From Hydrangea macrophylla (lineage: Eukaryota; Streptophyta; Magnoliopsida; Cornales; Hydrangeaceae): a stretch of DNA of 64,000 nucleotides. This document shows, in pieces, positions 57,545-64,000 of the stretch. The notes beneath the pieces were generated by a model, which made no database searches, was not told the origin of the DNA, and saw nothing but the letters and a program-made list of their open reading frames with translations. A program made the translations under genes and the position numbers. Positions within the stretch are counted from its first letter, which is position 1. Each line of letters opens with the position of its first letter. The DNA lies in contig CM066991.1 in assembly GCA_033977485.1 (NCBI GenBank), positions 58,213,350 to 58,277,349 on the forward strand, read 5' to 3'.

Positions 57545-58035
57545 TGTGGAATTTCACTTAACTTTATTAATGTGAAATTTTACATAAAGTTTTGTTTTCA
57601 CAAATTTCACATAACAAGTTATTTGAAATTTTAGACATTAAAGTGAATTTCACATGACTTTTTCTTTTCACAAAATTTCACATAACAAATAATGTGAAAT
57701 TTATACACTGAAGTGAATTTCACAAGACCTTTTCTTTTCCCAAAATTTCACACAGTTAGTTATGTGAAATTTCAAATGCCAGTAAATTTTCACAATAAAT
57801 TTTACTACAATGCTACTTATTTGTCATGGAAGGATCTAGAAGCAATATGAAAACAATGCTTATTCTCAATGTAAATGCAAAAAATATACTTAAGGCACTA
57901 AGTCATAGTTGATAAGACACCGCAAGTATGGTGATCCTGAAGTTATTGCAAAATTATTTTCACATAATTTTTTCTTTTCATAAAGTTTACACAATAAGTT
58001 ATGAAATTTTAGATACTAGAGCGAATTTCACTTGA
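57545..58035. repeat. GTGAAATTTCACATAAC satellite, right of nested cluster
   Basis: Four to five diverged units at 57545-57800 and more remnants at 57950-58035, same family as 38460-38770. The remaining 58036-58690 is AT-rich with a C-run at 58448-58470 and no supported gene. Confidence 0.75.
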
Positions 58036-58669
58036 CCTTAATCAGTTACTGATGATTTTGGTACAATTTCACAGCATTGAAAACTTAAAATAGACTAAAA
58101 CACAAAAAAAATTATTCAAAAGTTGATATTTTTAAAATTTTACTAATGATTTTTAATTATTTCTAATTATTGTTGATTTTTTTTTTAATTCTAAAAAAGT
58201 AGTAGACTGATTTTTAAATTTCATACAAAAGTTGACGAAAAAGTAAATATTCTAAATTTTACAAAGTTAAGTCAATAACCAACTATACACGTGTTCCTAA
58301 AAAAAAACTAACTATACACGTGACATGTGCATGTCTATGTGCATTCCTTTTGAATGCAACATGTGTGCATGCTAACAATACACAAAAGGTTACTTCGCCA
58401 ATTAAATCACGTAAAAAGTATCTAATTTAGCACCTAATCCTAATTAACCCCCCTCCCCCCCCCCCCCCCCTTTTTGCTGAAATACTTTTCACTCTTTCTA
58501 GTTTGATGATTTCAATTATATCACTAGCATTGTGAGTAAATATTGGATAAAACAGGGATACCACGTCATTATCTATCCCCTCTCACATTATTTGAAAACT
58601 GTGTTTATGTGGAGGATGATTTTCCTAAAAATAAGTGATCAGTAGATAAATTACGAAATTTCGTTGATT

Positions 58670-59731
58670 TGTGATACCACATGATAAATACAAGAGTAAT
58701 GCTAGACCCACACAAAATTTCACACAAAAATTCTCACAAAACAAACCTGGCTCTTCATTTTGGTGGGTCCCGTTTGGGACCAATGTGTTCTCCACATGGG
58801 GCACACTGGAATCAAGAGCCAAAATTATTTTGTGTGAATTGTAATTTTGTGTGATCCTAGCATTATTGTAAATGGCAATCGATTGGGAAACAGTCCAATT
58901 GATTTCATAAAATGGCAATCGATTGGGTCAGCAACTATACCAATTGATTGGGAAAAGTCCCAATCGCCCATCGATTGGGACTAAGTCTTCTTCCCAGAGA
59001 CAACAGCCCAGAAACATGAAATGGGAAAAGATGATTTATGCATATTTCCTTCTATTGATCACATGTAAACTCACCTTAATGTGCTAGGGTGTATATGGAA
59101 GCTTGGAACTTCAATGGTGGCCTCTCTCTCTCTCTCCTCTTTCTCTGCCTTCTTTATTCTCTTTCTGTTTCTGTTCTTTCATTCTTCTTCTTCTTCTTCT
59201 TCTTCTTCTTCTTCTTCTTCTTTAGTGTGTGTGTGTGTGATTGTTTATATGTGTATATGTATATATACGAGTATCTATATATAAACCAAAGTATACCTCT
59301 CCCTTTCTCTCTCTGCAGTTTCTGGAAAGGCAAAAACTCATAAATGCATCTCATATATAGAGAGAGGAAAGGAGTTCACGTGGCCAATACTTAGCCAGCT
59401 GAAAGGACCAAATCTGCTGAGTCCAATCGATTGACAAAACTTCCAATCGATTAGGGAAGGTAGGAGAGTACCAATCGATTGGGAGAAGGGTCTAATCAAT
59501 TGGGGGTAGGTATTAATTACTCCAACCGATTGTTATAAGTTCCAATAGATTGGGTTAAGGTGGTTACATGTCAATCGATTGAGAAACAAGGTAAGGCAAT
59601 CGATTGGGAAAATATTCAAATCAATTAGGACACAAAGTTCATCAATGGTACTGTAAAGCTCATGCATGCACTTAAAGAAGAACACAAGGGCTTATTTATT
59701 ATTATACAATCCAAAATTATAGTGTATTACA
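58670..59731 (-). repeat. 3' LTR of a minus-strand Gypsy chromovirus, with CAATCGATTG palindromes
   Basis: The right boundary is clear: on the minus strand the LTR begins TGTAATACAC directly after the tail of a chromovirus coding region. The left boundary near 58670 (tgtgatacca) is a guess. Six exact CAATCGATTG sites (58876, 58916, 59424, 59472, 59572, 59597) and several variants. A TTC run (59180-59221) and GT run sit inside. Confidence 0.6.
58694..58867. mobile_element. MITE copy D, same terminus type
   Basis: Left end gagtaatgctagacccacac, right end (rc) aataatgctaggatcacaca, with inner inverted cacacaaaa blocks and gtgggtcccg core. The flanks taaatacaa and taaatggca agree at 6 of 9 positions, an eroded 9-bp duplication. 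It seems to lie inside the chromovirus LTR that follows. Confidence 0.7.
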
Positions 59732-59919
59732 TCATCCACCACTTATCAAAAGATTTCGTCCCCAAAATCTAAAGTAAACCATAATGGAATCTTCTCTCGC
59801 ATCTCTGACTCTAACTCCCATGAAGCTTCTCCTTCGTCGTGGTGCTTCTCCTAATTTTTTACTAGCGAGATCTCCTTGTTTCTGAGCTTCTTCATTCCTC
59901 AGACTAGGATTCACACAGG
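59732..59919 (-). pseudogene. C-terminal tail of a Gypsy chromovirus polyprotein
   Basis: On the minus strand one frame reads ...HHDEGEASWELESEMREKIP and ends TGA about 20 bases before the LTR, with a TAG inside. This is the same tail as in the element at 2342 (NEAFWELESEIRDKYP; both followed by a GACGAAATC block). The remainder of the element is missing, cut off at 59920 by the next LTR. Confidence 0.7.
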
Positions 59920-62700
59920 TGTGGATACTGGCATTTGGGCCCACTTTTGTTTAAAGCAATTTTTTAAAACAAATACAAAGAGTTGCCACTTAATTTTTAA
60001 AAGGAAAATTAAGAAACCATTTTAAAGCAAACTGATCTTTTGTCAAACCAAAGATTTCTAGGTTCGGGGATTATGAAATCAGAGGGGAAGGAGCCCGGCG
60101 GACTAAAGCACCCCCTCTCATCCTATCTCATGATAGGCCTCTACTCAACATCCTTTATAATTGAATTATTAAACTAAGCATGCCCTCAACTAATACATAT
60201 GTATAAATACACATTACAAAAGCATGTCAAAAGGGTGTAAGATTGTTAACGATAAAATATCATTCATAAGCCACATAACCTAAATAGCAAGCAAAATGAC
60301 GTGCAAGTAGGGAACTAGAAAACTTACCCGAGATCCAGCAGCGGAATGGAAACGGGTAATGCATACAAGAATAGAAATCCCTAGAAAAAATGTCTCTAAT
60401 TCACATTATATATACATAAGGCAATAACCTAAGCTAATGTGTCGAACATGGAGTCGAAAATCAATTAAAATCAAAGAAGTAAATTAAACTAGAGAAGGGG
60501 TTGAGAAATTGTACCTCAAATGCGCTACAAAACAAAGATTAGTACACATGCCTTGATCAAAAGATATCAAATAATCGAACCTAAGCTTCTAGCTTGAATC
60601 TATCAAGCATGGAAAGAATTGACCTATTTATGAATTCCTTCTAATTGGTTGAGAACATATCACCTCTATAGATATGCAAGTCTCAACTAGGAGCCAATGC
60701 AATGTCCATATAGAGGTAGTATAATCCCAACATGATCATAAGGAACTCACAACTAGGTTCAATTAGGGACAAAACAACCTAGAGCTAGATCCTAACTTCA
60801 AGTATCAATATACATGGATGAATGCATGGATATGTATAAGGACAAGCTATGAATTATTCACTAACTTGGATCACTTAGCCTCTAGATTTAAATTTAATTA
60901 TCATCATTCAAAACATGTTTTGGGTCCTAAGGCATTAAGAGACCCTTTAAGCTAAGTTTGACAAGATTTATCAAAACAGTGACTGAATTTCAAGATTTAC
61001 AGAGAGCAGACCAGACTTTCAAAGATAGAAAAACCATACTTCCAACGGTTGGATCTTAGTGATTTTTGGATATTATGTACCTCTGTGAGCCTAGTTTTTA
61101 ACCCAAAAAGAAAATCTAAGATTGAACGGTTAGATCTCTGTGAATAAAGAAAACACTAGACATCACTCAGGAATTTTTAACTCTCTATCCAGAGATTTTG
61201 TGTGATTTTCTAAAAATAGTAAACATATGAGAAAGACTTTGTTCTTTTTAGGGTATCTACCCAAAACATTGAGCTACTTAGAAAATTTTATTGGAGGCCA
61301 AAAAAGTTTGATTAAGGTTCTGATTTCTTAATTTTAAAACGGATTTACTGTTCTGATTTTCTAGACAGAGAGTGTTTAGTTCCCAAATCATAAGACCAAA
61401 CCATTTTAAACATGGATTTTCTTCAAGACAAAAATCAAAGAGGTACTTAAGTGAGTTATGAACATCCTCCAATTGGTCTCATCCCATTCCAATGGACCAT
61501 GATTTAATGAAAAATATTTTATCAGAGTGGGTTTAAGGATTCACTGCACCATGGTTAGATTAGTGTTCATATTTTGAAACAAACTTGATCCATGATTTTA
61601 AAGAGAACTAGGATCAAGTATGATTATGATTGTTAGAATAAATGATGAAATGTAAAGAGATCCATAGATTTAGCCTTAATGGATCTCCCTCATAGGTCTC
61701 ATAGTTGAAGATCTAGCAAGAGAATCCTAAGGTCTTATTCAATCTTGTAGACTCTTGAATATTCAAGTTCCCTAGATTCTAATGACTAAACTATGAAAAT
61801 CTACATCTAACTCCTCTCTTAAATTAAACCATGAAGATCCTTGAGGAAATTAGAGCTATAATATCTTATTCTCCTCTCAAATTAATGGTCCTTGGAGACT
61901 AAATAAGACCCAAATCTACTCAAACCTCTATAGAATATAGTATGAATTCCATAAGATTCTTAGTAGGGAGATTCAAGTCATGGGCTAAGACTTGAACCCA
62001 ACCAACTATGACCATGATCCACCTTAATCTCCATATGGATCATAGGATCATAGGAAACTAAAGAATCAAACTCAAAGGGACTCAATGCAACATATAAAAT
62101 CTTATGAATCTTAAAAGAAAAATAGAAATTCAAAGGAAATCAAGGTTCACTTGAGAAAAATTCAAGAGAGCAAATTCTTCAAAACTAACTCATACTTTTA
62201 AACCCAAGGATTACTTAGATCCAAGCTAATGAATTATCATGAGATTCAATCATAAATTCTATGTGATGTGTGATGAAATGAGGTAAGAAGAGAGGTTTTT
62301 AAAATGTGTAAAATCCTAGAACTATGAATTTGTGATTGACTTGCTTAATTCTACATAGGATTGAGAGGTTACCTCTATAACCTCAAGAATTTCTTCTATT
62401 TCTTGTGAAGTTCTTCCAAAATCTTCAAATTCTTCTTCAATTCTTCAAGAAAAATCCCTTGTTCTTCTCTCAATTCTCTCTACTATATATGTATATCTCT
62501 TGTATATATCAATTTGATTCAAAAGTCCCCCAATAATGGAGATGAAGGTCTATTTATATAGACCAACATTACAAGGTTAAATGGGTAAATTCGGGTGAAA
62601 ATCCATGTGCAAAGTTTTCTTCTAGAACATATGAGAAAAACAGACTGTTACAGTGTGCGGCACTCGGTGAATTGTCTGCGGCACTCACTGAGTGTCGTTC
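59920..62700 (-). mobile_element. Tat/Ogre-like LTR, minus strand, 5'-truncated
   Basis: Reverse complement of the element C family: it begins (plus view) tgtggatactgg, then gttgccacttaa, and the cctctcatcctatctcatga block, and ends in gcggcactcactgagtg near 62690, equivalent to about 54,960 in C. About 430 bases of the LTR start are missing. No primer site is seen at 59919, so it is a solo or 3' LTR remnant. Unlike C, no terminal duplication could be found. TATA on the minus strand (plus about 62552-62562, tctatttatatag). Confidence 0.75.
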
Positions 62701-63248
62701 ATTTCTTGATTTTTATTATTTTTCGACTTCATGCGCGACACCTTGATTAGGGTTTGCCTTATGTGTATATATGAATTAGAGACTCTTTTTTTAGGTTTTT
62801 GTTATTTGTACGCATTGCACATTTCCCATTCGCAGCTGGATCCCGGGTAAGTCCCTTTGTTCCTTTTTTGCATGTCATCTTACTTGCTATTTAAATTATA
62901 TGATTTTGTATGCCTTTTATCGTTAGCAATCTTACACCCCTTTTGACATGCTTTTGTAATGTGTATATATATGTATAGTTGAGGGCATGCTTAGATTAAT
63001 AATTCAATTAAAAAGGATGTTGAGTAGAGGCATATCACGAGATAGGATGAGAGAGGGGTGTTTTAGTCCATCGGGCTCCTTTCCCTCTCATTCTATTATC
63101 CCCGAACCTAAAAATCTCTGGTTTCCAAAAGATCAGCTTGCTTTTAAAAAAGTTTCTTAATTTTTCTTTAAAAATTAAGTGGCGACTCGTATTTGAATTT
63201 GAAATTTGAAAAAGTTTAAAAAGTGTGGCTAGCCTACGAGTATCCACA
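62701..63248 (+). mobile_element. Tat/Ogre-like LTR 3' portion, plus strand
   Basis: Matches element C from about 56625 to its end (catgcgcgacac, gataggatgagag, taagtggcgactc, tatccaca). It lies head to head with the minus-strand LTR at 59920-62700, so the junction at about 62700 is an inverted join. Confidence 0.75.
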
Positions 63249-63251
63249 ATC

Positions 63252-63269
63252 TGGCGACTCTGCTAGGGA
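63252..63269 (+). promoter_or_regulatory. Primer binding site, tRNA-Arg type
   Basis: tggcgactctgctaggga, three bases after the LTR end, is the primer site typical of Tat/Ogre Gypsy elements, differing by one base from the common form. Confidence 0.85.
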
Positions 63270-64000
63270 TCGAACCCAGAATCTCTGGTTTCACAGACCA
63301 GAATTTCTGATTTTGGGTTTACTCGAGGATTAGACTTAAATGCATCCTTTAAATTGAATTAATTAATTTTTGTTTGCTCGTTGCATTACACTTGCATGTC
63401 TCACTAGTCGATTGTACGGAACTATGACCTTGGAGGCTCGGGACAACCCGGTCGGTTAAGTTATCATGAGACCGTGTGATCACCCTTGATTTCATACCAT
63501 GTTTTGGTATATGAAACATCTTATTGGATGTGTGTCAAGGGTCCCTTATTGAGAAAAACCCGGCCTTTGCATACTAGCCTCTATAGAGCTTTTCAATCTT
63601 AGGAAATCAATTCTTGATTAGGATTAAGTGGTAGGGAGTTTTGTATGCCCGGAAAGGATTATTTGAGATGATGACGATGCTTACTTAATGTAGAATGTAT
63701 AACCTTTTAATCACCTTTTAGCAATTCCTTCTCGTGTCCCATGACATTTGGGAAGGTGCTAGATTTTGATTAGAAGATTACACTTCTTATATCTTGTCAA
63801 GCTAAGCATCATTGACCTTGTATGCATCCGAATTCATGAAGGATACGGCAATAATTCGATCATGTGATCCTTCTACCCGAAATTTTTTAAAATTCACTCT
63901 TGAGAGCAAATAATATTTTTGATAAACCATCATCTTTTCTTTCTTTTTTTTTTTTAAATCTTCAAAATTCATTTTCTTTTGATCAAGCAAAGCTCCAAAC
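63270..64000 (+). other. Leader of the Tat/Ogre-like element, cut by window end
   Basis: No long open frame. Repeated agaatctctgg/cagaatttctg motif at 63281-63320. Gag or ORF1, if present, would lie beyond the window. Confidence 0.6.

Noticed and set aside
59089..59354. Frames rich in Ser, Phe or Lys
   Set aside because: Produced by the TTC and CT microsatellites within an LTR.

Overview
The window is plant nuclear DNA, almost certainly from a dicot. It is AT-rich and holds two intron-bearing host genes of plant type: an m6A-reader YTH protein of the ECT family, and a chloroplast NDH-complex accessory protein. Everything else is dominated by LTR retrotransposons, MITEs, a SINE and Helitron-like ends. 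The species cannot be told from the sequence alone.

Layout. 1-2341: palindromic tandem repeats and AT-rich intergenic DNA with Helitron-like ends. 2342-12280: a complete but disabled Ty3/Gypsy chromovirus (about 2.3 kb LTRs, TSD taagg) with an extra reading frame between primer site and gag. 12286-14490: Helitron-like sequence with a MITE inside. 14700-20831: promoter and nine coding exons of the YTH gene, one intron being GC-AG. 20832-24284: three MITEs, a tRNA-derived SINE and low-complexity DNA. 24285-31718: a decayed Ty1/copia element without gag, itself split by a 3.0 kb solo LTR at 25980-29008. 31724-34227: another MITE and a degenerate minisatellite. 34228-37210 (minus): a three-exon gene for an NDF5-like protein. 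37211-38891: simple and satellite repeats.

38892-57492 is one nested cluster of 18.6 kb. A minus-strand gag/protease-only copia element (A) received a gag-only element (D, 40261-44821) inside its zinc-knuckle codons. Its right LTR then received a nearly intact copia element (B, 45640-54304) and a solo LTR of a Tat/Ogre-like family (C, 54533-57193). Each insertion has its own 5-bp target duplication, and removing them restores a right LTR of the same length as the left one. 57493-64000: satellite, a MITE, the 3' end of a minus-strand chromovirus, then two head-to-head pieces of the Tat/Ogre-like family, the second running off the window after a tRNA-Arg-type primer site.

The most striking signal is that four unrelated LTR families here each carry clusters of their own short perfect or near-perfect palindrome, in LTRs and leaders: TCGATCGATCGA in B, CAGTCGACTG in D, CAATCGATTG in the minus-strand chromovirus LTR, and CGGCATTCAGTGAATGCCG in C. 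In B the two LTRs differ in length by exactly one 16-bp palindrome unit. The other notable point is at least four MITEs with 9-bp target duplications, three of which share a GAGTAAT-type terminus. The two host genes are independent of each other: one reads m6A on mRNA, the other acts in the thylakoid NDH complex.
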